Source: Sanguinoderma infundibulare | Taxonomy: Eukaryota > Basidiomycota > Agaricomycetes > Polyporales > Polyporaceae | Direction: 5' to 3' | Length of the DNA stretch: 64,000 bases | Assembly: GCA_032821775.1 (NCBI GenBank) | Contig: JAVLRN010000013.1 | Coordinates: 558,001-622,000, forward strand | Shown: in pieces, positions 10,540 to 20,370 of the stretch | Layout of the letters: each line of letters opens with the position of its first letter | Position numbering within the stretch: position 1 is the first letter of the stretch | Position numbers and translations under genes: made by a program | Notes under the pieces: model-generated | The model's input: only the letters and a program-made list of their open reading frames with translations | Told to the model about the DNA's origin: nothing | Databases searched by the model: none

Positions 10540-11780
10540 ATGTCCGACACTAAAGGCAAGTCCCGTGCCACTGGCGATGACACCACCCAGGTCACACGTG
10601 ATGGTGCCAAGGCCAACCTCGACATCCTCCTTAACTACCTGGATGGGAGCCCCCTGGAGACCGACAATGACCACGAGGCAGGGCTACAAAATGTGTTGGA
10701 CAACCTGGTACATCACCTCATTGTCACGACTCTTACTTGTTAGGCTGAACCCCCTCCCCTGTCGCAGGACACCTGGCTCAGTGCAGGCACAGACACCAAC
10801 ACAGTTGCGGCTGTCACTGACTGCATTGTCTTGTCGTTCGTGGACTGGTTCAGTTCGGTCATGCATGCATGGCTGTCCTGGCTCAGCCCGACCCTTCACG
10901 ACGGGTATCTGTGCTTGGCCATCCGGCAGGTCACCGACACCCAACGTGTTGCCCGGAAGGCCAACGTGATGGCCAAGGTGTGTGAACACACCGCCAAAAA
11001 GGCCACCCGCCAGGCTGTGCTCCCTTCAATGTCCGATGTCCTCACCAGCATCACCACTCCTCTTCCTCCTCCACTCCCTCCATCCTCTGCCACAATGTCA
11101 CAAATGATGTCGCAACACCCATCCACCACTGCTGCTCCCTCTGCCACCATCGTGTCCTCCCAGTGCTCCTCCGCTGCTGTTGCTATGATGCTCGCTCCCA
11201 TGTCATCTGCATCGTGCTCTGGTGCCGCCACTGCTGGTGTCCCTGCCGGCCCACGTCCTGAGTCGCTGCCTGCTGAGTCACCTCTGCCCCGCATTCGCCC
11301 TCTTGTTCACCACAAGTGCAGCCTTGCTGACCGCAGCTCCATGGAGTTGGCCAAGGTCGCCGGTGAGAAGGCCACGCCATCCAAGAAGATGCACCATGAC
11401 TCCAAGGTTGCTGGCGCTGGCATTGCGCCTCCCATGCAGGTGCACCCCAACACCATTGAGCTCAGCTTGTCAGAGGACAAACCGCGCTGGCTGGAGACCC
11501 CTAAGATCGAACAGGGGAAGCGGAAGTCGGTGGCTGACATGCAACCGCAGCCTACATCACCCCCTCACACTGACCTCGCACTGTCAGCCGTAAGTGAATT
11601 GTCACTGCCCCTTTACTTTCGTCGCTGCTGATCACTGTTGCAGTGTGATCGCTGCTCCAGCTATGCCTAGATTAAATGTGTCCTCCGGCGTGGGGAAGTC
11701 CATTGTGGGAAGTGTTGCAAGGACAAAAAGCGCTGTGAATACGACTCACAGCACTACAGCGACTGGTTCAACGATGCAAT
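10540..11780 (+). pseudogene. Hypothetical Cys-cluster protein, degraded
   Basis: Starts MSDTKGKSRATGDDTTQ at 10540. After a probable intron it continues from about 10745 in a second frame (LSFVDWFSSVMHAWLSWL), through a Ser/Pro/Ala-rich linker, to a donor GTAAGT at 11590. A 54-bp intron ends TTGCAG before a Cys-rich exon: C-X2-C at 11643, then HCGKCCKDKKRCEYD. This pattern resembles Cys-cluster domains common in Agaricomycete proteins of unknown role. A TAG interrupts the exon between the two Cys groups. The end of the exon runs into repeat copy B. The Cys residues suggest metal binding, perhaps to nucleic acid, but no function can be assigned. Confidence 0.45.
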
Positions 11781-11781
11781 G

Positions 11782-12704
11782 ATACACTATCCCAGGGCCT
11801 GTGTACAGTCGGGACGACCGAGGGCTGAGGGAGGTGAGGTCGGAGCGACGTCGCCAGTGCAGAGGGCGAGTACGGTCTCGGATTCCCTTTGGTCGCGATC
11901 GTAACCAGTGCCGAGGAGAAGAGCGGAGAAAGAGCGTGTGGGGTCGAAAGTCGAAAGTCGCACGATGAGTCACTGTTGCTGTCACACATCAGTCAGTTGC
12001 AAGTCACTGTCGCAGGTCACCGATGATGGCCGATTGAAGGTGAAGTCGAATCACAGTCACTTGTCAGAGAAATGAAAGGTAAAGGGTGGAGGTCCAAGAT
12101 TGTGTGCCCTAAGCGGTGGTCGACTGAGTTAAGTACATCCTGCCTGTAACTACGTGTGACGACTATAGCCTAGACTGCCTCGCGGCGATGAGCGCCTGCG
12201 ACAACCCATGTCGGAAACCCCTCGGAACATCAGCGACCACCGCGTGGTTGCGACCGGTCATACGACTTGGGGTCGGCTTGGCTTGATGTCGCATAGTCGC
12301 GCGACGTCATTGGTCATCGGCGGTCGCAGTCGGGGGTTGCAGCCGGTACCTGTCACCAAGACCAACTAGTGAGAGACGATCCGCAGACAGTCGCGTGATG
12401 TGACTGCAGAGATGCTGAATGACTTAACTTGTGGCCTGCCGCTGTGTCAACACATGCGTGGCGCAGACAGTCGGGCCGGATCGCTGTGGCCGCCCATTTG
12501 GACTGATCGGAAGCTTCGCACCGGCGATGGTGATCCAGTGTTCCAGGCCTTCACCTCGCACCGTAGGGTCGGCACACCACGTGACCCCCGATGCTGTCAG
12601 TGACTCGGGAACTCCCGCGCTATCACATGGCTCGAAGTCGCGGTCACTGCCCGGAAGGGGTAGTCGCGTCGACCTCTGCGGACAGAAGCGTCGGGTGTGC
12701 ATCA
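11782..12704 (+). repeat. ~950-bp dispersed repeat, copy B
   Basis: Shares the start ATACACTATCCCAGGGCCTG with copies A and C, and an end near GTGTGCATCA with intermediate blocks such as GACTTAACTTGTGGCC. It is richer in CpG than A and C, in which many matching positions read TG or CA. That is consistent with B being less mutated by C-to-T change. It follows the Cys-cluster exon directly. Confidence 0.6.
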
Positions 12705-12725
12705 GTGAAGCTCAAGCGCAGTAAA

Positions 12726-13980
12726 TCACCAGCTCCTTCCTGTCACTGTGATTGCTGACCTTGTTCCAGGTGGCATCGCCATCCACCCTTTGCTCCACCA
12801 AGTCAAGTGGGGAAATGCCAAGGGATGGGAGCTCGCCAGCGATGGTACCATCATCGCGATTGTTCCGCTGGACACTGCAGGCCCAGTCAGTGCTGACCCC
12901 CTCAAGGCTTCAAAGTGACGCAAGGTCAAGAAACTGGTGCCCACTGTCACCAACCTCGCTCCTGCTGCAGGTCCTTTTACGTATTGCGCCATGGTGGCCC
13001 CCACTCCTGTCGCTGGTCCTTCGCCGCATTGCACCGATGACGCTCTCCTGCTGGTCATCAGTCCTGTGACTTGTCACAACAGTGCGGGTGTTACAATGGC
13101 CAGCGATATAAGGACCTGTCGCATCTGTCTCGTCTGGCAGAGATGGCAAGTGCAAACGTACCAAGTGATGCCCTCATGAAGGGATGGCCACCAGAATCAC
13201 TCCACGATGAACTGCAATGTCACATAATTGCCACGATGCCCGATGTCTTCATGCACTTGTCAGTGTCGAGCATAGTGGGGATACCACTATGGGGGACAAC
13301 TACACGCAGTAGTCACGCATACTTACCTGGCTAGAGAGGGAGAGAGGCTTGTAGAGACGAGTGAGGAGAAGAGCAGGAAGAGCTGTTGTTATTAGGGCCA
13401 ATGGGGGCCGTATATATACTACATGGAGGACTGTATTAGTAAGAACTATACAGTACCAGAACGCACTGCCGGTACACAGGTATGTGGGCAGTGCATCACA
13501 TGAAACGATCATGTGAGGCGGCTATACAGCGCCTGTGCTGATAGATGAGATATCAGGCTGTGCCGATATCTGTGTACGCAGCTATGCCATGCAACGCTGT
13601 GCATGGCTATGCGCGTTCAACAGTCAGAAGATCACCAGTCGCTGGCTGAGGCCGATCACAAGCTTGTGTGCACCATGCGAGTCCTTCCGCCACAGTCAGT
13701 CGCCATCATCAAAGTGCTGTTAGCAGTACTTAATGAACTGTGGGTACGTCTTGTCAGAGATGTTGCTCAGTTGTTGGAGGTCACGGAGCCACCTCTTGAC
13801 CTTGTCAAGTCACTTGTTCACTTGTCATGTAATGTCGAAAGTTGGAATATCACTCATCACGGTCGCATTGTCACTTGTCGGCTTCTGGTTGGTCAGTCCC
13901 TCCCCCTCACTGAAACCCCGACTGTCTCTGGTCAGAGATGCGATCATGAACAGTTGCAGGTGAGAGGCACATTGTTGTGG
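12726..13980 (+). pseudogene. Hypothetical ORF interrupted by a solo LTR
   Basis: After repeat B an open stretch (LVPGGIAIHPLLHQVKWG) leads to a possible intron near 13050-13080. A second part follows (CGCYNGQRYKDLSHLSRL) and is open up to 13258, where a solo LTR begins. Beyond the LTR the same frame resumes (EDHQSLAEADHKLVC) when the LTR and one 5-bp duplication are removed, and it stays open to about 13986, where a MITE begins. No domain is recognised. It probably belongs to the same unknown family as the gene at 10540-11780. Confidence 0.4.
13264..13622 (-). mobile_element. Solo copia-family LTR
   Basis: A 359-bp copy of the LTR seen at 22765-23128, in the same minus orientation: on the plus strand it runs from TGTCGAGC to GTTCAACA. 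The 5-bp duplication GTCAG is present at 13259-13263 and 13623-13627. No internal copia sequence remains, so it is a recombination product. It contains the TATATATA promoter box around 13411-13418 (on the minus strand). It interrupts the open frame of the hypothetical gene around it. Confidence 0.9.
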
Positions 13981-13986
13981 TCACGT

Positions 13987-14656
13987 TAAGGCTGAACGTG
14001 GATCACCTGTGGGTTGACCTGGACCTGTGCCTGTGGGTATTGAGGTCTCAGAGGGCTTGACCTGGACCTGTGCAGGTCAAGACCTGTATTGACCCATACC
14101 CACAGATCTTTGACCTGTACCCATGGGTTTACCCACATAAAGACCTGTACCTATGGATACCTGCAAGACCCACCAAAATACATACAAGTTAAAGCTGTTT
14201 TGTGTAAAATGTTCACCCAATTGTGTCCTTTGGGCAGGTATACCACTTCCTACCACTCCTTGGACACAGATTTAATTGTGAGAAGCTCTTTGATGGTCAG
14301 AAACTTAAACACTTTAAACTTCAGATCAGGTGCAAGGTTTGAGCACCTGCATAGACTGGAGAGAAGGCTGAAGACAATACACCAGATATTATAGTTCAAT
14401 CATACAAACAGTTTCTACTACACTTATTGTAGGTAAATAGATCATATAGACCACTTATTGAAGACATACAGACTGTTTATTTTTTTAGAAAAACCCATGG
14501 GTAACCTGGAGGTAACCCACAGCCTCAAAACCTCTGACCTGGATCTGTGTCTGACCTATGCACCAGGTAGCCATACCCACAAGACCTATACCCACAGGTC
14601 CAGATCCAGGTATATATGGGTATACCTGCAAAGAACCCATACCCACGTTTAGCCTT
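13987..14656. mobile_element. MITE with TAAGGCTGA-type ends
   Basis: The left end reads TAAGGCTGAACGTGG and the right end, inverted, AAGGCTAAACGTGGG. The inside is AT-rich with many degenerate copies of ACCTGTACCCA/TGGGTAT in both directions near the two ends. The terminal motif is close to that of the hAT-like MITE at 6902-7315, so the two may use the same transposase. The flanking 8-mers (GGTCACGT and GGTGCTCG) are only partly alike, so the target duplication is not proven. There is no coding capacity. Confidence 0.6.
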
Positions 14657-14987
14657 GGTGCTCGGCATCACGCATGTCACTCTAGACCTAACTGTCATGG
14701 AAGATGTCGTGGATGAAGAGTCAGAAGAAGAGAGTTGGTTATCGAGTGCATTGATGCTGCGATCGAGGGCGTGAGAGAGCGAATTGAGGATGTGACTGTA
14801 TTGGGTCTCATCGCTGAGCTGAAGTCTAAGGTCGGTGATCCTATGCACATGAGCGACAAGTAGCTTATGTGTGAGCGATGAATGCAAAGGAGTGAAAGGT
14901 GTCAGCATAGCACTGTATGAGAGTTACGGGATCGCACCAAAGGCAGAGGCGAGATCTATACTCCCCCTTGTGGTGGGCTCCAAAATA
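14657..14987 (-). other. Short open fragment, function unknown
   Basis: On the minus strand 14908-14675 is open (HVHRITDLRLQLSDETQ ...), rich in Ser and Leu, and is cut off by the right end of the MITE at 14656. It looks like the truncated N-terminus of a gene, but nothing in it is recognisable. The rest of the interval up to repeat copy C shows no feature. Confidence 0.25.
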
Positions 14988-15893
14988 ATACACTATCCCA
15001 GGGCCTGTGTACAGTCAGGACAACCGAGGGCTGAGGGAGATGAGGTCGGAGCAACGTTGCCGGCATCGGGGGTGAGTATGGTCTTGGGTTCCCTTTCGTC
15101 GTGATCATAACCAGTGCCAGAAAGGGGGGGGGGAAGAGTGTGTGGAGTTGAAAGTCGAAAGTTGTGGCAAAAGTCATGCAATGAGTCGCTGTTGCTGTCG
15201 CACATCGGTCAGTTGCAAGTCGCTGTCGCAGGTCACCGGTGATGGCTGATCGAAGGCAAAGTCGAATCGCAGTCGCTTGTCAGAAAAATGAGAGGTAAAG
15301 GATGGGGGATCCAAGATTGTCTGCCCAAACAGCAGTGAGAGAGGTCAAGTACATCGGTAACAGTAGCTATATGTGACAGCTATGGCCTAGCCTGCCTCGT
15401 GGCGATGAGCGATCACAAAACCAGCATTGAAAACCCTCCAGAACTCCAGCGATTGGTGCACGATTGTGACTGGATTGGGCAACCACAGTCAGCTTGTCTT
15501 GGCGAGTCATGGTCACTGTCACACAGTCACACGACTCGTCGGCTTCCGGTCATTGTGACCTGTACCTGTTATATAAGTAACCTTTCATAAGGGACGATCC
15601 GACCAATTATGCGATGCAATGGAGAAAGCAACTGGGTGACTTAACTTGTGGTCCATTGCTGTGCGACCATAGGGACAGTCAAGGATGGGCTGAGTTATGA
15701 CATCAATCGTGGCCAGATATGCTCAGTACCTTCAATGGTCTAGCCTTTGTGCGGTGTCATCACATGTGCCCAGCTTTTTTAGCCTCTGAAGGAACTGAAC
15801 CCGGTTGGCAGGCCAGGCCGCCACCTTGTGCATCCGAGTCACATAGCCCAGAGACACTAATGAGCTGGCAACAACTGAGAAGTCGGTCGAGTC
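14988..15893 (+). repeat. ~950-bp dispersed repeat, copy C (main part)
   Basis: Matches copy A over nearly its whole length, starting ATACACTATCCC. It stops abruptly at 15893 after GTCGGTCGAGTC, where copy A continues GTCATCCGAATGGGGGAGTC. The missing ~60-bp end of the copy is found inverted at 16804-16863 (read on the minus strand: GTCATCTGAATGAAGGAG ...). The break is the left end of a chromosomal inversion described below. Confidence 0.75.
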
Positions 15894-16156
15894 TAGCCGC
15901 CTTCCACATGATCATCTCATGTGATGCACTGCCCACATACCTGTGTATCGGCAGTGCATTCTGGTACTGTATAGTTCTTACTAATACAGTCCCCCATGTA
16001 GTATATATACGGCCCCCATTGGCCCTAATAACAACAGCTCTTCCTGCTCTTCTCCTCACTCGTCTCTACAAGCCTCTCTCCCTCTCTAGCCAGATAAGTA
16101 TGTGTGACTGCTGCGTCTAGTTGTCCCCCATAGTGGCATCCCCACTATGCTCAACA
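15894..16156 (+). repeat. Copia 3' LTR, displaced and inverted part
   Basis: About 263 bp matching the second part of the LTR at 22765-23128, including the TATATATAC box and the terminal GCTCAACA. It begins within the LTR at TAGCCGCC. Its orientation is opposite to the rest of the element because of the local inversion. It differs from the other LTR at several positions near the terminus (CATAGTGGGGATGCC against CACAGTGGGGGTTGCC), so the element is not a very recent insertion. Confidence 0.85.
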
Positions 16157-16863
16157 CTGGTGATCTCAGAGCTGGTGTAACATGCATGGGAAACCTGCAC
16201 GTAGAACTGGAGGATCAATGCAGAGAAAGGACAGGCTGTGACAAAAAGATGCGAGGTGGTACAGGTGTGCTGCAAGCCTAAAGGCCACCAAACAGTAGGG
16301 AAAGGGGGAGACTCAACTATGGTGTGGTCATGTAGACCAACTACCATGCGGTAATATATAATGCAGATATAATCAGTGCACATGGGCACTGTGGGGGAAG
16401 AACAATGTGGAGTACATGTGGTCACACAATGTACTAAATGGTGGGAGGCTCGAAGTCGATGTGGAGAGGCTACTCGGAGCCCAAAGGGAGTCATACATAT
16501 GCAGGCACAAGAAGCAAGAGATCTGAGGCCAGAGGTAATCTGGAGAATCCATACACCAAAACCAAAGCTAAGTACAGAGGGCACATACCATGCACACCGC
16601 ATGGTGGCATCAACACCACTAAGCTACTAAAACCTCCAAAACATAACTACAAGGTCATGTGAGTCTAAACTATAACCTAAAAGAGAGTCCGAGAGACATC
16701 TGTGACAGAACTACCTAACAGCCGTGAACTGAAATGTGCACCATCGTGAAAGAGCCCAAGAAACCTGTACACACAGGGCACAACACATGACCGTGATCGA
16801 CGCTGATGTGCACCCAATGCTTCTGACTGTGGAATCTGATGCAACTCCTTCATTCAGATGACC
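15894..16863. other. ~970-bp inverted segment
   Basis: Two junctions can both be repaired by flipping this interval. First, the copia LTR: the piece at 15894-16156 is in plus orientation and supplies exactly the part missing from the minus-orientation piece at 16864-16957. Second, the ~950-bp repeat copy C: its end lies at 16863-16804 in reverse. After flipping, the 5-bp CTGGT at 16157-16161 becomes ACCAG to the left of the LTR, identical to ACCAG (23129-23133) at the right end of the copia element. About 4-5 bp of LTR are missing at the right breakpoint. The remaining DNA (16162-16803) holds only a weak open frame on the minus strand (16602-16117) with no recognised product. Confidence 0.88.
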
Positions 16864-16957
16864 GCACCTGTGCTGATAGATGAGATATCGGGCTGTGCCA
16901 ATATCTGTGTACGCAGCTATGCCATGCATTGCTATGCGAGGCTATGCGCGTTCAACA
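16864..16957 (-). repeat. Copia 3' LTR, remaining part
   Basis: About 94 bp matching the start of the copia LTR (on the minus strand TGTTGAACGCGCATAGCC). It directly follows the polypurine tract at 16958-16971, which fixes it as the 3' LTR. The break at 16863/16864 is the right end of the inversion. Confidence 0.88.
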
Positions 16958-16971
16958 CTCCCCCTCGCTAA
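16958..16971 (-). promoter_or_regulatory. Copia polypurine tract
   Basis: The minus strand reads TAGCGAGGGGGAG directly before the LTR start TGTTGAAC. Such a purine run is the plus-strand primer for reverse transcription, and its position fixes the 3' LTR. Confidence 0.85.
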
Positions 16972-17007
16972 GTACGCACTTGCAAGTACGTAAGCGGATA
17001 TGGCACT

Positions 17008-17643
17008 TTAAGCTGCCTTAGGAAAATGCAAGCCAAGATGGGGACGAAAGTGGTGGAACTTCACAGTGCCCAAATTCTTGGTAAAAATATCAGCGGGATT
17101 ATTAGTCCCTTCGACATAGAATATGTCGGTGATACCTCGATCGTACACTTCTCGAACATAATGGTAATGGATGTCGATGTGCTTCGACCGTGCTTCCGTG
17201 ACAGCATTTTGTCCGATGTGTATTGAGCCTTGATTATCTCCAGATAACGGTACGTGACCGAGGTTATAGCCAAGTTCAGCAAGCAAGTTGTGAACCCAGA
17301 CTATTTGGCGACTACAGTCGCTCATTGCCATATACTCAGCCTCAGTGGAGGAGAGAGCAATGGTCTTCTGTGCACGTGAAACCCACGAGAATGCACAGTT
17401 CGCTAACTTCAGCATGAAGCCAGTTTGCGATCGTCGAGAGTGTGGGTCAGAAGCCCAATCACTATCGGTTGCAGCAATTAAGCCGAGCTGAGAATCACCG
17501 TTGTAAACCAAGGCGTAGTTCTTGGTACCGATGAGGTAACGGCAAATGTGGAGTGCCTTGCTGAGATGATCCTCGGTCGGATTTGCGGCGTACTGTGCCA
17601 GTTTGGTCACAGCGAAAGCTATATCTGGTCTCGTACCCAGCAT
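17008..17643 (-). CDS. Copia RNase H (C-terminal end of Pol)
   Basis: Begins in the YLMLGTRPDIAFAV motif that closes Copia RT and continues with RNase H: TDSDWASDPHSRRSQTGF, ALSSTEAEYMAMSDCSRQ and GDNQGSIHIGQNAV, with the KHIDIHYHYVREV and NPADIFTKNL blocks. The final TAA (17008-17010) is the true end of the polyprotein. The stop lies about 37 bp before the polypurine tract, a normal spacing. It is the last block of the same frame that begins at 22413. Confidence 0.88.
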   Translation of the reverse strand: MLGTRPDIAFAVTKLAQYAANPTEDHLSKALHICRYLIGTKNYALVYNGDSQLGLIAATDSDWASDPHSRRSQTGFMLKLANCAFSWVSRAQKTIALSSTEAEYMAMSDCSRQIVWVHNLLAELGYNLGHVPLSGDNQGSIHIGQNAVTEARSKHIDIHYHYVREVYDRGITDIFYVEGTNNPADIFTKNLGTVKFHHFRPHLGLHFPKAA

Positions 17644-17754
17644 GAGGTAGAGTAGAGAGCCAATAACTTTCTGATACCTGGAGCGAAGCTCCGGTGTAGC
17701 TTGTCCTGTGTTGGGGGCAGGTATATAACCCGCAGGGAGTGGAGTTGAAGACGG

Positions 17755-18918
17755 TCATGCGTTTGTCATGCCGCAGCGGTCCAGTACTTTCTCCAAGTAT
17801 GCGCGCTGATCTAGAAAGATCTTTCGGCCAATGCGAGTAATGCGCATGTGCAAAAACTCTTTCGCATCACCTAAATCGCGACATTCCCATTTCTTCATGA
17901 AGCGAGCTTTGAGTAATGCTACAAGCTTCTTGTCGCGCCCACAGAAAAGTGCATCATCAACGTAGACGATTACAACTACCATTGCGCCATCGGAGTGACG
18001 TTTGTAGATGTATAAACCTGCATCGTTGGTGAGCCGTTTATAGCCCATCAACTTCATGGACTCAGACAAGGTGCGCCACCACGCTAATCCTGCCTGCTTA
18101 AGCCCATATAGAGCACGCTTCAATCTGAAGACTTTGTGCTCAGAGCCAGGGATGCGAAATCCTTCTGGCTGCTCCAGGTAGATCTCCTCATCCAGCTTGC
18201 CATACAAGTAAGCACTGCGAACATCGAGTCCTGAGATGTGCCAGTCCTCGAGTGCTGCAAGCGCCATGATGAGACGGACTGTCTCAAAGCGTACAACTGG
18301 AGAGAATATCTTGTCGAAGTCCTCGCCTTCGACCTGGGAGAAGCCTTTCGCTACAAGTCTGGCTTTCTTACGACCGTCAGTTTTGACGTCGAATACCCAG
18401 CGGTTTTTCACGACCTTGCGTCCTTTCGGACGGTCGATCAAGTCATAAACATCGCGCCTGCGAAGGGCCTCTAATTCTTCGCGGCAAGCGGTAAACCACT
18501 CCTTTTGCTCAGCCTTTGGTAGACTGGCAATATCACGGTAAGTCCACTCGCGCACATTGGGCGGTGAGACTTTCTCCCCCTCATCTGGTGGAATCGCCTT
18601 TGCAATAAGGTATTGGATGAGACTAGCTCCCCCTTCCCGGCATAGTTGTGCCACATCAGTTCTGGCTGCATGCAAGACATCTTCGACTTCTTCTGATGAG
18701 TGACCTGAGGACTCTTCTTCAGATTCATCTTCATCTTCATCCTTGTCATCATCGTCATCATCGTCATCGTCGGGGTCTGAGCGGTCTGGACTAGGAGTGA
18801 CTGGCTCAGGTTGAAGAGGGACAAATGCAGGTATTGGGTCTGAACCCAAGTCCTCCTCTTCCTCGTCATCGCTACTACTAGACGAGACTACGGGAGTTGA
18901 TTCCCGATACGTGCACAT
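17755..18918 (-). pseudogene. Copia reverse transcriptase
   Basis: The N-terminal linker is Ser/Asp/Glu-rich. RT starts near EWTYRDIASLPKAEQKEW and shows all Copia RT blocks: VVKNRWVFDVKTDG, ARLVAKGFSQVEGEDFD, FSPVVRFETVRLIMALAA, LDVRSAYLYGKLDEEIYLEQ, LKRALYGLKQAGLAWW and the catalytic VIVYVDDALFCG (YVDD). It ends at a TGA (17755-17757) 38 codons before the RNase H block, in the same frame. All catalytic residues are present, so only the stops disable it. Confidence 0.92.
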
Positions 18919-18981
18919 CGAAGGTGGAAGTGGAACGGGTGGATTGCGTTCAGCAGATCTCTGTCGTGATTGTGGAAGTGA

Positions 18982-20367
18982 TCAGGCATGGCTAGGTCCG
19001 GGAACCTGCTCATCCCTTGAAGGTGGTGCGGTCCGAGAGAGACTCGGGAGCTCGCCAACCAACCTTTTCCACGATCCCCATTTCTCAACATCCTTAAAAA
19101 TGTCTGTAGGGTGACGTGATTCACCATAGACATTACCTTCGCGAACTGGTACATTCCGCTCCCTCCCAGACTGTCGTGGTACGACTGGCTGTTCAACCGG
19201 AGGAGGTTGCGGCGGCATAGGGTGTTGCACTTCTGGTACATCTCCTCCGTGCTGTGCGCGAGGTTGAGGAGGTACAGGGGGTACAGCCGGAGCTGGTGCA
19301 TGTGCTTGGCCTTGCGCATTTCCCTTGCCCTTTGTGGAAGGTTTCTTGGAAGGATGATGTTGCTCATTGTCGTCATCAGGGAGTAAAGAAGGAGTAGTTG
19401 CCTGGTCCGCAGGTTCAACTGGTTCGGGCGCACTCTGCTGCCCATGTCGCTTCTTTTCATGTGTGCATTTTGGAAACAGACTCTCGTCAAATAGCGCTTG
19501 AGCAGCTGTGAAGATGACGTTGTTTGGTGAGCGCATGAACTTATGGTTGTGGTTACCAGCACCGACACCAAGATAAATCATCAGCTCCGACTTGGGCGAT
19601 AATTTGTTCTTGCAAACTTCAGGTGGCAAAAAGACGTATGCACCACAACCGAAGACGCGTAGGTGACTGATGTCTGGCTTGGTACCATTCAAAAGTTCAT
19701 ATGGTGTCCGCCATTCAAGGCAACGAATAGGGGTCCTGTTATACAGGTGCACTGCGTGTTCAAAGGAGAATTCCCACCAAGATTGAGGGATGCATGCATC
19801 ATGCCGCATTGCCTCAGACTTGTCCATGAGCGTACAAATGATTCGCTCTGCACGGCCATTCTGTTGATGAATATGAGGCGCGCTAGAAATGATCTCGATG
19901 CCTCTGTCTTTGAGCATGTTGTTGAAGGTGTGCGATTTGAGTTCGCCTCCAGAATCTGATTTCCACTTGATTACTTTCGCATTGTACTGCGTCTCGACAT
20001 ACGAGAACCATTGTCGTGTAGACTGCAGTGCATTGTCTTTGGTGCGAAGGCAAATTGCTCACACATATGACGAATAGTCATCATAGAGTAGGATTGCGTG
20101 CTGGTACTTGTGGTACGAAGGCACGGGGAAAGATTTCAGATCAACATGGATCAGCTCAAAAGGTCGGGATGCACGCCAATTGTCAATCGGGTGTGATTGC
20201 GATGGCATCTTGCCTTCAGCACATCCACGGCAAATCAAGTCCTTTTTGGGAGTCTCGACAATCAGACACTTCTTAGTGTGTTTCTGAAGATGTCTCAACA
20301 CATCGTCTGAAGGATGACCTAAGCGACGGTGAAGAGTTTCATGATCAACGCCTTTCAGCGCAACCAT
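18982..20367 (-). pseudogene. Copia integrase
   Basis: Starts with the GAG-pre-integrase His/Cys zinc-binding domain (HETLHRRLGHPSDDVL ... CRGCAEGKM). The catalytic core follows: FELIHVDLKSFPVPS gives the first Asp, KSDSGGELKSHTF the second, and NGRAERIICTLMDKSEAM the third acidic position. The C-terminal part has the Copia motif LRVFGCGAYVFLP and a Pro-rich tail. Two TGA codons (20059 and 18982) break it, but the frame is unchanged across both. Integrase inserts the cDNA into the chromosome, which fits the 5-bp duplication seen around the element. Confidence 0.88.
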
Positions 20368-20370
20368 GTT

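Noticed and set aside
15894..16156. Separate solo LTR in plus orientation
   Set aside because: It lacks the first ~95 bp of the LTR, which are exactly those present at 16864-16957, and the flanking 5-mer matches the copia target duplication when flipped.
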